From assembly GCA_030037995.1 (NCBI GenBank), contig JASHPQ010000174.1:1-40980 (forward strand): a stretch of DNA of 40,980 nucleotides. The letters are read 5' to 3'. Each line of letters begins with the position of its first letter. The stretch's first letter is position 1. The translations under genes were made by a program, and so were the position numbers. Under the pieces are notes generated by a model that was not told the DNA's origin, made no database searches, and saw nothing but the letters and a program-made list of their open reading frames with translations. Shown piece by piece: positions 1 to 7,376 of the stretch. Source of the stretch: Nitrososphaerales archaeon. GTDB lineage: Archaea; Thermoproteota; Nitrososphaeria; Nitrososphaerales; CADDZS01.

Positions 1-359
1 TGGGATTGAGCCAAAACGGGGGCATCGAAAACCTCCGCGTATGGGATTTCGAGAGCCTTCAACTTGTCAGGAGCTTTATTACTCTCCGACAAAAGACTGA
101 CCAGTTTCTTGTCCGAAAAGTTGATCCAGTTTATGGAAAAATTCTTAGACTTGCTCAGTACCCGGTTAGTTTTAGACCCCTTCCTGACCGACACCGCAAA
201 GAGCGGAGGTTCATTGGAAACAGGCATGCAGCTGTTGGCGGGCATGGCGGCCACCAATTTCTGGTATCTCGCCGCGATTATGATCGGTACTTGGGGATAG
301 AAGAGTCGATAGGCCTGCGAGGGCCGCACAGCAAGTCTCGGTACACTACCTTTCTTCAA
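1..359 (-). CDS. Flavin reductase-like protein, C-terminus cut by window edge
   Basis: Reading the minus strand from a TTG at 357-359 gives an open frame that runs off the window start. About 45 residues in, the stretch AAMPANSCMPVS is followed by PPLFAVSV, a pattern typical of the FMN-binding split-barrel flavin reductases; a later NFSINW fits the conserved part of this fold. Such proteins reduce flavin with NAD(P)H or bind FMN. The gene lies 15 bases downstream of the LLM-type oxidoreductase on the same strand, so the two are probably co-transcribed and may be partners. The start is uncertain: no strong ribosome binding site is visible and a GTG at about position 327 is also possible. The plus-strand frames here do not resemble proteins. 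Confidence 0.68.
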   Translation of the reverse strand, partial: MKKGSVPRLAVRPSQAYRLFYPQVPIIIAARYQKLVAAMPANSCMPVSNEPPLFAVSVRKGSKTNRVLSKSKNFSINWINFSDKKLVSLLSESNKAPDKLKALEIPYAEVFDAPVLAQS

Positions 360-374
360 CGAGGTCTTTGCTAG

Positions 375-1370
375 CTATGGTGAGGCAATAAGGGTGCTCC
401 CCGCCTCAATAACCGTCCTGACATCTTCCGGTTTCATGCTGATGGGCTGCAGAATCGGCAGATCTAATCCGGCCTTCGTATACTGTAGTATTCTTTCGCA
501 CACTTGACTTGTGGTTCCGACGAGCGCAAATGACTCGATCATTTCATCCTTAATCGAATCAAAAGCAGCGGGAAGGTTTCCTTTGAAATAATTCTCAGCA
601 ATTGGTTTTTTCAATGAAGGATCAATGCCAGTTCCCTCGTACAGGTAATCGTCTTGCACCGAGAGCATGTATGCGACGAACGGATCTTTCTTCGCCCTCG
701 CAATAGCTTCTTCTTTAGATCCTCCTACGTGAGTGAGCAGGTACGCGGCGATGTCTATTTCAGCTAAGGATCTTGGAGCTGCAGACAATGAGATACTGGA
801 GACTATGTTCCGCAGCGATTCAGTAGATTCCCCACCTTTGGCAAGATAGCCGTCACCGTGTTTTGCCGTGAGTCTCAACATTTGCGGCTTCCAGCCTGCC
901 ACGTAAATTGGGACTTTGGTCTTTACTCCTCCGAGCAGAGACTTCACGTTTTTCATGTGAAAGGTCTTGCCGGAATAATTCACGGGGCTTCCGCTCCAGA
1001 TTTGATGGCAGATGTCCATCGTTTCCTTCAGCGCGGATATCGGCAATTTGTGCTCTATTCCCATCAAGTCAAGACGCGCAGGGAAGCCGGTGCCGATTCC
1101 CAATCTCAACCTTCCATCGCTCGCTTCCTGAAGGGTCGAGCAGGTCATCGCTAGGGATATTGGACTTCTCACGTACGGAGAAAGGCACCCGAATCCCAGC
1201 TTCAACTGGTTCGTTGAGACAGCCACTGCAGCTATGTTCGAAACCGCATCTCGGCCGAAAGAGTGTTCGTGCATCCATAACCCCTCAAACCCCTTCGACT
1301 CGGCTAACTTCGCATGCTCTACAATGCCCGGAAAAGGGATGTCGGCGTTGAAGCCGATAGAGACTCTCAT
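375..1370 (-). CDS. LLM-class F420-dependent oxidoreductase (Mer-like)
   Basis: The 331-residue product matches the luciferase-like monooxygenase family, branch using coenzyme F420. Visible features are the N-terminal strand MRVSIGFNADIPF, the segment GFEGLWMHEHSFGRDAV, and RLRLGIGTGFPARLDLMGI, which corresponds to the region shaping the non-prolyl cis-peptide and F420 pocket in methylenetetrahydromethanopterin reductase-like enzymes. Length is normal for the family. Archaea of this group use F420 widely, but the substrate here cannot be assigned; a Mer role is possible, not shown. It heads a two-gene minus-strand unit with the flavin reductase-like gene. An AT-rich box at 1397-1405 lies about 30 bases before the ATG. 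Confidence 0.88.
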   Translation of the reverse strand: MRVSIGFNADIPFPGIVEHAKLAESKGFEGLWMHEHSFGRDAVSNIAAVAVSTNQLKLGFGCLSPYVRSPISLAMTCSTLQEASDGRLRLGIGTGFPARLDLMGIEHKLPISALKETMDICHQIWSGSPVNYSGKTFHMKNVKSLLGGVKTKVPIYVAGWKPQMLRLTAKHGDGYLAKGGESTESLRNIVSSISLSAAPRSLAEIDIAAYLLTHVGGSKEEAIARAKKDPFVAYMLSVQDDYLYEGTGIDPSLKKPIAENYFKGNLPAAFDSIKDEMIESFALVGTTSQVCERILQYTKAGLDLPILQPISMKPEDVRTVIEAGSTLIASP

Positions 1371-1396
1371 CTTTTCGAGTTACCACTCCACGATGG

Positions 1397-1405
1397 TAAT
1401 TTAAG
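1397..1405 (-). promoter_or_regulatory. TATA-like box for the LLM oxidoreductase gene
   Basis: Read on the minus strand this is CTTAAATTA, ending about 27 bases before the ATG at 1370. The spacing fits an archaeal TATA box with a very short leader. Not experimentally supported. Confidence 0.45.
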
Positions 1406-1499
1406 CGTTGAACGGAAGATTGGTCAGTTTGTCAATCTAATTTTACCCAACTGCAAAACATGTCATAGATCCTCTTTTTCCTCCCGGGGGCATGGATAA

Positions 1500-1931
1500 T
1501 TGGGTTTGGAAATATTTTTCATCCTCGCTGGGTCGGCGATGGGAGTTGCAGTTCTAGGAATCGTCGTATACCGCGCTATACCAAGCCGGGTGACCTCCGT
1601 GAACACCGAGGCGGAAAAAACTCAAACCGCTCCGCAAGCTTTGCAATCCAAGGCAAGTCACGAGCCTGAGGTACTTTCGGAAGCGCCTCCACCGTTTGAG
1701 GATTCATCTTCCTCCACGTCCAAGGGTGTAGCGGTCCCCACCGACACCAGTGTGATAGGCGCGACCACGCCCTTCATGGCGGTTCAGCTTCCGAAAGCAA
1801 TGCAGAGGGCCGGAGCCAGAAACAAAAGAAAGCGTAGAGCAACCACAAAAGCTAGGAATTTTTCTCAGAACTTGGGACGCACTCTACCATCCGTAGAGTC
1901 TCCAAACAGCAAAGAACCTTCGGCCGCCTAG
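1500..1931 (+). CDS. Small membrane-anchored hypothetical protein
   Basis: A 143-residue frame starting at TTG. Residues about 4-26 (FFILAGSAMGVAVLGIVVY) form one hydrophobic helix that would anchor the protein, followed by a Pro/Ser/Thr/Glu-rich disordered part and a basic segment with RNKRKRR. No known domain is recognised. An upstream ATG at 1493 is in another frame. The gene sits divergently from the LLM oxidoreductase and converges on tiaS with only a 4-base gap. The low-complexity composition means the coding call rests on the clear helix and uninterrupted frame; function is unknown. Confidence 0.55.
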   Translation: MGLEIFFILAGSAMGVAVLGIVVYRAIPSRVTSVNTEAEKTQTAPQALQSKASHEPEVLSEAPPPFEDSSSSTSKGVAVPTDTSVIGATTPFMAVQLPKAMQRAGARNKRKRRATTKARNFSQNLGRTLPSVESPNSKEPSAA

Positions 1932-1935
1932 CCCT

Positions 1936-3285
1936 TCACTGCACCCACGCGTCGATGAGCTCGACGGGGATCTTGAATTCTTTTGGGGGGAGGAGATACC
2001 TGTGAAGCGGTCTTGTCAGGTGCCGGTGGGCTTTCATAGGAGGCATGTAAAGTTTCGGCGAGATTGATCTTTTTCTCTCAATTCTTGTCTTCTCACTTGT
2101 CTTTGAGGAGTACGAGCATTTCTCACACGCAAAACCCTGATTCTTGCCCTTCGATTTCAAAGCCACGTTACAAACAGGGCATTTCGGGTTGGCGAGGGTT
2201 ACGAGCGACTGTAATCTCATGGGCTTGAGCAGCTCAAGGTTTAGCATCTTTGGGTGGAGCGAGGTTGGTTTCCTAATCCCACCGGAGGCCTCGATAATGT
2301 CGCCTCTCATCAATCCAGCCGCTGCTTTTCTAAATTCCGCCGTCGGCTCGTAGCAAGCGCATGAGATTTCCCCCTTGGCATTAGCGATTTTGAAGAAAAC
2401 GTGGCCCCCTCTCTCAATCATTGGATCCTCGATTACCGATCCCACGACGGTTCCCGACGAATAAGGCATCGCATTGTTGAGATCGAGCCTGTGAGCAAGG
2501 TGTTCCCCCGTGCCTTGGTTGGATCTGAAAATCATGTAACCCAGCAGGTTTCCGATTGGAAGCAGATCTCGAAACGCCTCGGAGACCCCTTCGGGAGTCT
2601 CGCCGCGTATGCCACACAGTACCGGATCCGGCCCGTGCGGCAAAATCATCACCCTGCGATGATCCCGATCGTAATTGCTGAACGTCTCCGGAAATCTCCG
2701 CTCACTCATCCTAACAATTTTATCTAGCTCGATGTGCCTCTTCCTACGCGCCTCCCGTCGGTAAGCAATCAGCTCGAACGTGTGGTCATTTCTAAGCAGG
2801 TTACCGATCGAAGCTAAGGCGCCGACCAATCCCTGGCCGTTGCGCAGTTCATAGCTGTCCATTCTAAATTTCCCCACGATAGTCCTTGCCTCTCGAAGGC
2901 TCATCACTGAGAACAAGGCTCTCGTTGCAAATTCCTCTACTTCGTTCGGAATCGCCAGGCCCTCGTGCAACACCAGCCCGGAATTTGCGCGAGGACTCGT
3001 CGCAAACTCCTTTATGATATTTCTAAAGAATTCAAAAACGGCTTCTCTTGATAGGGTCGTCCTGATCGCGAGACAGAGAGCTGCGTTCCCCCTCGTCTTC
3101 CATGGAATGTTCGGGTTCAGTCTGATCAGATGCGGGTAATCGAGGAGCTCCGTGATTCCCTTTTTCTTAAGCAATCTCTTTACCGCGGAATAACACAGAA
3201 AAGTGGTACACATCCCATCGCTGGAATCCGTGTCGTCAAAGCCGACGTGAAAGAAGTTGTAGCCTTGATTCATGTTGCACAGCAT
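1936..3285 (-). CDS. tiaS: tRNA(Ile2) 2-agmatinylcytidine synthetase TiaS
   Basis: The 449-residue protein begins with FHVGFDDTDSSDGMCTTF, the hallmark of TiaS, which uses ATP to attach agmatine to C34 of the tRNA-Ile CAU anticodon so that it reads AUA codons. The order is as expected: N-terminal kinase-like DDTDS domain with NIPWKTRGNAA (about 55-67), the central ferredoxin-like region, an OB-fold (about 275-345) and a C-terminal zinc ribbon with CPVC and CEKC (about 365-395). Length is normal. Two in-frame ATGs (3285 and 3273) are possible starts. It lies 41 bases downstream of the Lrp-like gene on the same strand and may share its promoter. Confidence 0.93.
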   Translation of the reverse strand: MLCNMNQGYNFFHVGFDDTDSSDGMCTTFLCYSAVKRLLKKKGITELLDYPHLIRLNPNIPWKTRGNAALCLAIRTTLSREAVFEFFRNIIKEFATSPRANSGLVLHEGLAIPNEVEEFATRALFSVMSLREARTIVGKFRMDSYELRNGQGLVGALASIGNLLRNDHTFELIAYRREARRKRHIELDKIVRMSERRFPETFSNYDRDHRRVMILPHGPDPVLCGIRGETPEGVSEAFRDLLPIGNLLGYMIFRSNQGTGEHLAHRLDLNNAMPYSSGTVVGSVIEDPMIERGGHVFFKIANAKGEISCACYEPTAEFRKAAAGLMRGDIIEASGGIRKPTSLHPKMLNLELLKPMRLQSLVTLANPKCPVCNVALKSKGKNQGFACEKCSYSSKTSEKTRIERKRSISPKLYMPPMKAHRHLTRPLHRYLLPPKEFKIPVELIDAWVQ

Positions 3286-3326
3286 CCGCTGGCACTAAAG
3301 ACAGAGTGCGTTAAATTATTCAGAAC

Positions 3327-3560
3327 TCAGGATTCTACGACAATCATTGTCAGAGTGGAGCGAACTTTTTCGAGCCGTCTAATCTTCCAGGTGATCGTTT
3401 CCTTCACTTTTTCCATCGTGTCAGCCTCTATCTTGGCAACAATGTCGTAGACGCCGTACACGACATATACTTCCTTTACATGTTCTATACTTTTGAGTTC
3501 GCGAACAAGCTCTTCTTCCGCGCCGAGGTCAGCATTTATCAAAACGAAAGCCATCGGCAT
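3327..3560 (-). CDS. Lrp/AsnC ligand-binding domain protein (stand-alone RAM domain)
   Basis: The product MPMAFVLINADLGAEEELV... is about 77 residues with the alternating beta-alpha-beta pattern of the Lrp/AsnC C-terminal ligand-binding domain, including VKEVYVVYGVYDIVAKIEAD. No helix-turn-helix is attached, so it is unlikely to bind DNA alone; stand-alone RAM domains are common in Thaumarchaeota and may sense amino acids or pair with full regulators. The frame is open further upstream to 3647, but a TATA box at 3597-3608 favours the ATG at 3560 (or 3554) as start. It precedes tiaS on the same strand. Confidence 0.85.
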   Translation of the reverse strand: MPMAFVLINADLGAEEELVRELKSIEHVKEVYVVYGVYDIVAKIEADTMEKVKETITWKIRRLEKVRSTLTMIVVES

Positions 3561-3596
3561 GTGTTGCGCAGTCACAAAACGTTTGTATGTCCGTCT

Positions 3597-3608
3597 CATT
3601 AAATAGGT
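3597..3608. promoter_or_regulatory. Shared bidirectional TATA box between Lrp-like gene and tsr3
   Basis: The segment CATTAAATAGGT reads as a TATA box on the plus strand (TTAAATAGG, about 30 bases before the TTG start of tsr3 at 3635) and on the minus strand (CCTATTTAATG, about 40 bases before the ATG at 3560). A single AT-rich element may therefore serve both divergent genes. Inferred from spacing only. Confidence 0.5.
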
Positions 3609-3634
3609 TTTCTGTATTGTGAACTTGTGCAAAG

Positions 3635-4192
3635 TTGACAGGAACACGAAATGAGGACAATTCGGAACGCACCGTAGTTCCGAAGCTCTTCACCATAGAG
3701 TTGAGAGAAGACGATCCTGCAAAGTGCACCTCTGCGAAGATGACGAAATTCCATCTCGCCAGATCGATCAGACCCAACAAGATCTCTGATGCCTCAGTAG
3801 TGCTAAACCCCTTTGCGGCGGAGATTCTTCTCAGAACTGATAGATCAAATGCTATCCGGGGTGGGCTTGTAGTGATAGACTGTTCGTGGGTTAATGCGTC
3901 ACCAACCTTCAAGAGACGATTCAATGGGAATCAGCGACGCCTCCCGGCTTTGATGGCGGGGAATCCGACAAATTATTCGAAGCTCAATAGTCTCAGCTCC
4001 CTTGAAGCAGCTTCTGCTGCATTGTACATCATGGATTTTCCAGAATTCTCAAGGAGACTGCTTTCTCTCTATAAATGGGGGGACACGTTTCTATCTCTCA
4101 ATCAAAACGCCCTAATCGACTACTCCAACGCCTCCAGCCAGGAGGAGATCAAGAGAATTGAGCTTGACTATTTTCCGTATCTTTCAGGATAA
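3635..4192 (+). CDS. tsr3: Tsr3-type rRNA aminocarboxypropyltransferase
   Basis: The 185-residue protein matches the Tsr3 (DUF367) family, which transfers the 3-amino-3-carboxypropyl group of S-adenosylmethionine to a pseudouridine-derived base of small-subunit rRNA in eukaryotes and archaea. Seen in order: KCTSAKMTKFHLAR (metal-binding-like N-domain segment), LNPFAAEIL, the conserved VVIDCSWVN, then RRLPALMAGNPTNYSKLNSLSSLEAASAAL, which is the SAM-binding signature of the family. Start is TTG at 3635, about 28 bases after the TATA box, so the mRNA is probably leaderless. The gene is monocistronic and followed by an RNA-only region. Confidence 0.92.
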   Translation: MTGTRNEDNSERTVVPKLFTIELREDDPAKCTSAKMTKFHLARSIRPNKISDASVVLNPFAAEILLRTDRSNAIRGGLVVIDCSWVNASPTFKRRFNGNQRRLPALMAGNPTNYSKLNSLSSLEAASAALYIMDFPEFSRRLLSLYKWGDTFLSLNQNALIDYSNASSQEEIKRIELDYFPYLSG

Positions 4193-4530
4193 GTCAGACC
4201 GGATCCGGCCGAGGCTGAATCCACTCTCTTGTTATGATAGAAAGGATTTTTCCCGACCGAGACGAAATCATTGTACGAACATGAATGCTGCTACCGCCGC
4301 TGTCATGCTCAGCAAAGAAAGTCCGCTAGAATATCGGTGCACACGAAACCCACAATTCTGTGGTTGTTGTACAGTTCTTGTGACATTGCCGACGTTATAC
4401 GCATCCGGCAGCCTCCTATACTTTTAGTGAATGAACTCTCTCTTCCATCATGCGACTTTCGTTAGACATAAATTGGAGATGTCATTGCTTCATAAAGAAA
4501 AAGTACTTTCAGATTTCATACTACCTATAG

Positions 4531-4609
4531 GTACGCCGAGGCTCTAGCTGCTGTTTTGGGCCTCTTTTGCAAGAACCGGGTTGGGATTTCTACGCCGCGT
4601 ACGTTTTTT
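4531..4609 (+). ncRNA. Candidate small structured RNA with closing stem and T-run
   Basis: GTACGC at 4531-4536 pairs with GCGTAC at 4597-4602, immediately followed by six T at 4604-4609, resembling a terminator-ended transcript. Inside, GAGGC (4538-4542) pairs with GCCTC (4560-4564). A TATA-like ATAAAG lies near 4491-4497, roughly 30 bases before a start near 4525. No known RNA family was recognised. The call rests only on symmetry and spacing. Confidence 0.35.
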
Positions 4610-4647
4610 CCAGAATGAAGAAACTGACGGAAGCGCCGGGGTAAAGG

Positions 4648-4656
4648 CTTATTTCA
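4648..4656 (+). promoter_or_regulatory. TATA-like box of the RNase P RNA gene
   Basis: CTTATTTCA lies 24-32 bases before the inferred 5' end of the RNase P RNA at 4680, the standard archaeal promoter distance, with purine-rich sequence just upstream as in a BRE. Confidence 0.5.
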
Positions 4657-4679
4657 ATTTGCCGGCATGAAGCAAAATC

Positions 4680-4973
4680 GGTATGAGCAGGCGAGCGGGT
4701 CTCGGAGAACTTCTGAGGAAACTCCTCTGTCCACGCGGAAAAATCACGGCGCTGAGAAGCGCAATCAGAGATGGTTGGCTACAAAACAGAAACGATATCC
4801 AATCCAGATCACACGAGGATGCAGAAATGCTGAGGTTCCTGGTGCGGAATGAAACGGTTGTCCCGTGCGGACAAAGGCCAAACAGGGGAACGATGATTTC
4901 CGCAAGAGCCCCAGGTAGGCCGCATAGCTGAATCCCGCCTAAAACAGAAAGAGGGTTACTACCTGCACGTACC
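4680..4973 (+). ncRNA. rnpB: RNase P RNA, archaeal type
   Basis: This is the catalytic RNA that removes 5' leaders from pre-tRNAs. Conserved region I is seen as GAGGAAACTCC at 4715-4725, the CR-II/III type element as ACAGAAACGAT at 4786-4796, and CR-V as ACAGAAAGAGGG from 4944. The ends form helix P1: GGTATGAGCAGG (4680-4691) pairs with CCTGCACGTACC (4962-4973) at 11 of 12 positions counting one G-T. Helix P4 forms from AAC (4720-4722) plus CCTC (4724-4727) with GAGGGTT (4951-4957), leaving T4723 as the universally conserved bulged U. Length of about 294 bases is normal for archaea. Ends are set by P1 and could be off by a few bases. The minus-strand frame over this interval is a shadow. Confidence 0.9.
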
Positions 4974-5010
4974 ATTTACTCCTTTCTTCGAGAGCCAAGA
5001 TCGGTTCTCT

Positions 5011-5856
5011 CTAGCTAACGTTGACCCCAGCCAGGAGATAATAGTAGATCGTGAAAACTATTCCCAAGACGAGGGCGATCACACCCAAGACAATGTCAAG
5101 CTTCCAAATGCTCCTGGTTTTCGCATATTTCAGAAGGTACGAAATGGTCACGAGGCCTATCAGGAGAGCGGTAACTATCGCTACCAAGAGGCCCAGAGGA
5201 CTGACCGCCTGAATGTCGGTCTTAATTTCATGCCGCTGCAAAAGAACGGTAGCCCCAAAAGCTCCCAGAGACGCAGGAATGTAAGCCAGGTACGACAGCC
5301 GAAAAGCTTGATCTTGCTTCACGCCCATGATCAGCATGGTCGAGACGGTCATCCCCGATCTGCTGACCCCCGGCAGGGCGGCAATCCCCTGGGCGATGCC
5401 CACAATGATGTAGTGCTTCAACCTCATCTGATCCAGGCCGCCTATTTTAGGAAGTGCTCTGGAGTACCTGATGTACAACCCAACTCCCACGAGAGCGAGC
5501 CCCAGAATGATCATGGGAACTCCTATGAATGGAGAAGTCTTCTGCAGATATTCATCGGTGACGTAAAAGAGAGGAGCTCCCACTATCGCCGTGAAAATTG
5601 TAACGACCACCAGGTATCTCAATAGCTGACGGTCGTGTATAAGGGCGACAATATCTCTCCGGAAGTACGTTATCGCGGATCCTAGAGAGCCGATCTCCAG
5701 AAACAGCCCGAAAGCGTAACCAGCGCTAATGGGAAGCCCAAAGAGGACGTAAGAGGCGAAAAGAACTTGGGTCTTGCTACTGATCGGCAACCACTCCGAG
5801 ACCCCCTGAACCAGGCCGAGTATTACAGAGAACAGAAGATTGACCACAATGAGCAC
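5011..5856 (-). CDS. uppP: Undecaprenyl-diphosphatase family protein UppP/BacA
   Basis: The 281-residue integral membrane protein carries the two UppP signatures: QGVSEWLPISSKTQ near residue 20 (family pattern EG-TEFLPVSSTGH) and LPGVSRSGMTVS near residue 160 (pattern PGxSRSG). About seven to eight hydrophobic helices are visible. The enzyme dephosphorylates a polyprenyl diphosphate so the lipid carrier can be reused in glycan assembly; in archaea this carrier is dolichol-like rather than used for murein. A cis-prenyltransferase gene also lies in this window. The frame opens with GTG at 5856, but a TATA element at 5863-5870 is so close that an internal GTG at 5847 may be the real, leaderless start. 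Confidence 0.9.
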   Translation of the reverse strand: MLIVVNLLFSVILGLVQGVSEWLPISSKTQVLFASYVLFGLPISAGYAFGLFLEIGSLGSAITYFRRDIVALIHDRQLLRYLVVVTIFTAIVGAPLFYVTDEYLQKTSPFIGVPMIILGLALVGVGLYIRYSRALPKIGGLDQMRLKHYIIVGIAQGIAALPGVSRSGMTVSTMLIMGVKQDQAFRLSYLAYIPASLGAFGATVLLQRHEIKTDIQAVSPLGLLVAIVTALLIGLVTISYLLKYAKTRSIWKLDIVLGVIALVLGIVFTIYYYLLAGVNVS

Positions 5857-5862
5857 CGAGTA

Positions 5863-5870
5863 ATTTTATA
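5863..5870 (-). promoter_or_regulatory. TATA-like box close to uppP start
   Basis: Minus-strand TATAAAAT lies only 7 bases before the first GTG and 16 before an internal GTG. The short distance suggests initiation at the later start or further inside the annotated frame. Confidence 0.4.
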
Positions 5871-5977
5871 CAATCTTGTCTGAGAGTTTGGAATCTGCAA
5901 TGATTTTTCTACTATAATATTCGTAACTGTCTGTCAGATCTGTTTCGGGCAAGGAGGAATGCAAATCTCGTGAAACC

Positions 5978-5985
5978 ATAAATAA
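5978..5985 (+). promoter_or_regulatory. TATA box for the SRPBCC gene
   Basis: ATAAATAA ends 22 bases before the ATG at 6008, which predicts transcription starting at or next to the start codon (leaderless mRNA). Confidence 0.55.
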
Positions 5986-6007
5986 TCGACCGGTACTCCC
6001 TCACCGC

Positions 6008-6514
6008 ATGTCGAAAGTGTCTCGTTCCGTGGATATTTCTGCCCCGGTGACGAACGTGTTTCAATATTATGCAAGGCCTGAACACATCGCCAAAACGTTT
6101 CCCGAGGACGTGAAAATGAAGGTGGTGCCGCTAAAGATCAAAGAAGGGTTCGGGATTGGTACCGTTTTCAGGATCGAGGGAGAGTTCGGTGGGAGGCCGC
6201 TCGCATGGGACATGGAGACGATCGCTTACGAAAACAACAAGATAATTCAAGTTAAAGCGATCAATGGCCCGTTCAAGAAAAACGTCATTTCCGTTATGTT
6301 TGAACCCCTTTCGCAGGGGAGCGAGACAAAGCTCACATTCGAGGCAGACTACGAGCTGGGCTATGGAGTTTTTGGCAAGGCGATCGACAAACTGAAGCTA
6401 AAGAAAGAGATCGAGATGGGGATCGAGAGAAGCTGCCAGTCGGTCAAGAAATTTATCGAATCGGGGAAATCGTCTGCCGAGATGATCTCGGAGATCAAAG
6501 CAGACGCTGCCTAA
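6008..6514 (+). CDS. SRPBCC (START/Bet v1-like) domain protein
   Basis: The 168-residue product opens with SKVSRSVDISAPVTNVFQYYARPEHIAKTFP, the standard first strand and helices of the SRPBCC/polyketide-cyclase-like ligand-binding fold, and continues with alternating strands to a long C-terminal helix (KKEIEMGIERSCQSVKKFIES). These proteins bind hydrophobic ligands in a deep cavity; the ligand here is unknown. CoxG-like and cyclase/dehydrase annotations are the usual alternatives. It is a single plus-strand gene with a leaderless-type promoter, converging on the SRP19 gene with 28 bases between stops. Confidence 0.82.
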   Translation: MSKVSRSVDISAPVTNVFQYYARPEHIAKTFPEDVKMKVVPLKIKEGFGIGTVFRIEGEFGGRPLAWDMETIAYENNKIIQVKAINGPFKKNVISVMFEPLSQGSETKLTFEADYELGYGVFGKAIDKLKLKKEIEMGIERSCQSVKKFIESGKSSAEMISEIKADAA

Positions 6515-6542
6515 ACTCTTAGAGTCGCTAATCCGCTAACAT

Positions 6543-6869
6543 TCAACGTTTTTTCGAAGAAGCTGCGGCGGCAAAAGTCCGCTCTCCCCTCACTGCAGAC
6601 AGTACTTTGGCCACTTCAGAGAGCACTTTCGGTTTTTTCTCGTTGCCGCGTTTCTCAATCGATATGTAGCCAGAAGGAATCATCATCCGTCCGGGATACT
6701 TTGCAGTTACCGTTTCCGGGGTGTACCCGAGCCGCTTCGCGGCTTCCGTGAGCTCATCGAGAGTTGGATCTTTGACAGACCTGTTTAGGGGAACCCGTCG
6801 GCCTGCTTCCCTGCTGAAGGTCGAGTTGAAATAATCTATCCAGAGAACGTATCGTTTGTAATCTTTCAA
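6543..6869 (-). CDS. srp19: Signal recognition particle protein SRP19
   Basis: The 108-residue product has the SRP19 layout: YVLWIDYFNSTFSREAGRRVPLNRSV at the N-terminus, then LDELTEAAKRLGYTPE, and PGRMMIPSGYISIEKR. SRP19 binds the two stem tips of 7S RNA and promotes SRP54 loading during co-translational targeting to the membrane. A basic C-terminal tail (SSKKR) is normal. It lies 38 bases downstream of the S8e gene on the same strand, so the two are probably one transcript. No 7S RNA gene was found in the window. Confidence 0.92.
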   Translation of the reverse strand: MKDYKRYVLWIDYFNSTFSREAGRRVPLNRSVKDPTLDELTEAAKRLGYTPETVTAKYPGRMMIPSGYISIEKRGNEKKPKVLSEVAKVLSAVRGERTFAAAASSKKR

Positions 6870-6907
6870 AGCGGTGGAAGCGACCAGGGGTTCAAAAGCT
6901 GGAAGGA

Positions 6908-7294
6908 TTATTTCGCTTCAAGGAGAGCGTTGATGACTCCGTCCTGGGCCGGCCTCGATGTCACCCTCGCTCTTCCAAGCTCCGTATCTATCAGCGCCCC
7001 GCGCGTAATAACCCCCCTCCTCTCGTAATCCCGGTTGGCGGGATTTTCCAAAACACGAGTTATTGTCGTCTTTTGGGTCTTTCCAGAGGCAGGATCGCGA
7101 ACATTTGCAGAATCCGCGAATTTTAGACTAGTCTTGAAACTTCCGCCCCTCGTTCTTCTCTGATAGTTCTCTGTGGTCCCCAGCAAAGTTTCCGCCGCGT
7201 ATCCGTCCTTCTCAAAAGCGCGTCTGGACCTGAAGCGCTTCGTTCTTCCACCAGTGAGTTTTCGTTTCTGAAGATTTTCGAGTGGTTTAACCAA
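6908..7294 (-). CDS. rps8e: Small-subunit ribosomal protein eS8
   Basis: The 128-residue product has the eS8 signatures KRKLTGGRTKRFRSRRAFEKDG at 10-31 and the region NPANRDYERRGVITRGALIDTELGRARVTSRPAQDGVINALL, where the TRGA and TSRPGQDG-like motifs are diagnostic. It binds small-subunit rRNA. The start is TTG at 7292-7294, fixed by a strong purine motif AAAGGAG (7304-7310) nine bases upstream. The usual MKW opening of archaeal eS8 is replaced by MVKPLE. It has its own TATA-like box (about 7345-7352) and precedes srp19. Confidence 0.93.
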   Translation of the reverse strand: MVKPLENLQKRKLTGGRTKRFRSRRAFEKDGYAAETLLGTTENYQRRTRGGSFKTSLKFADSANVRDPASGKTQKTTITRVLENPANRDYERRGVITRGALIDTELGRARVTSRPAQDGVINALLEAK

Positions 7295-7303
7295 AATGAG
7301 TTA

Positions 7304-7310
7304 CTCCTTT
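7304..7310 (-). promoter_or_regulatory. Ribosome binding site setting the TTG start of eS8
   Basis: Minus-strand AAAGGAG nine bases before the TTG at 7292-7294 is complementary to the 16S rRNA 3' end and settles the start choice. Confidence 0.6.
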
Positions 7311-7376
7311 ATCCCAAAGGTAGAAACGATGATTTTTTTCTCCATATAAACTCTTTCTGAATGAATCGCTGAAATA

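Larger units (their letters stand above)
4193..4679. other. Long intergenic region upstream of RNase P RNA
   Basis: No convincing protein frame was found in these 487 bases; the short open frames lack family resemblance. Visible items are the palindrome CCGGATCCGG just after the tsr3 stop, several AT-rich TATA-like elements (around 4411, 4468 and 4491), the palindrome ACCTATAGGT at 4523-4532, a candidate structured RNA at 4531-4609, and the RNase P RNA promoter at 4648-4656. Confidence 0.5.

Noticed and set aside
6-374. 122-residue plus-strand frame at the window start
   Set aside because: It lies opposite a minus-strand frame with flavin reductase motifs and has no family resemblance itself.
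4271-4465. Small plus-strand frame in the RNA region
   Set aside because: Composition is random-looking, no ribosome binding site, no TATA at the right distance and no family.
4649-4975. 108-residue minus-strand frame
   Set aside because: It covers the RNase P RNA exactly; RNA conservation explains the interval and the protein has no recognisable features.
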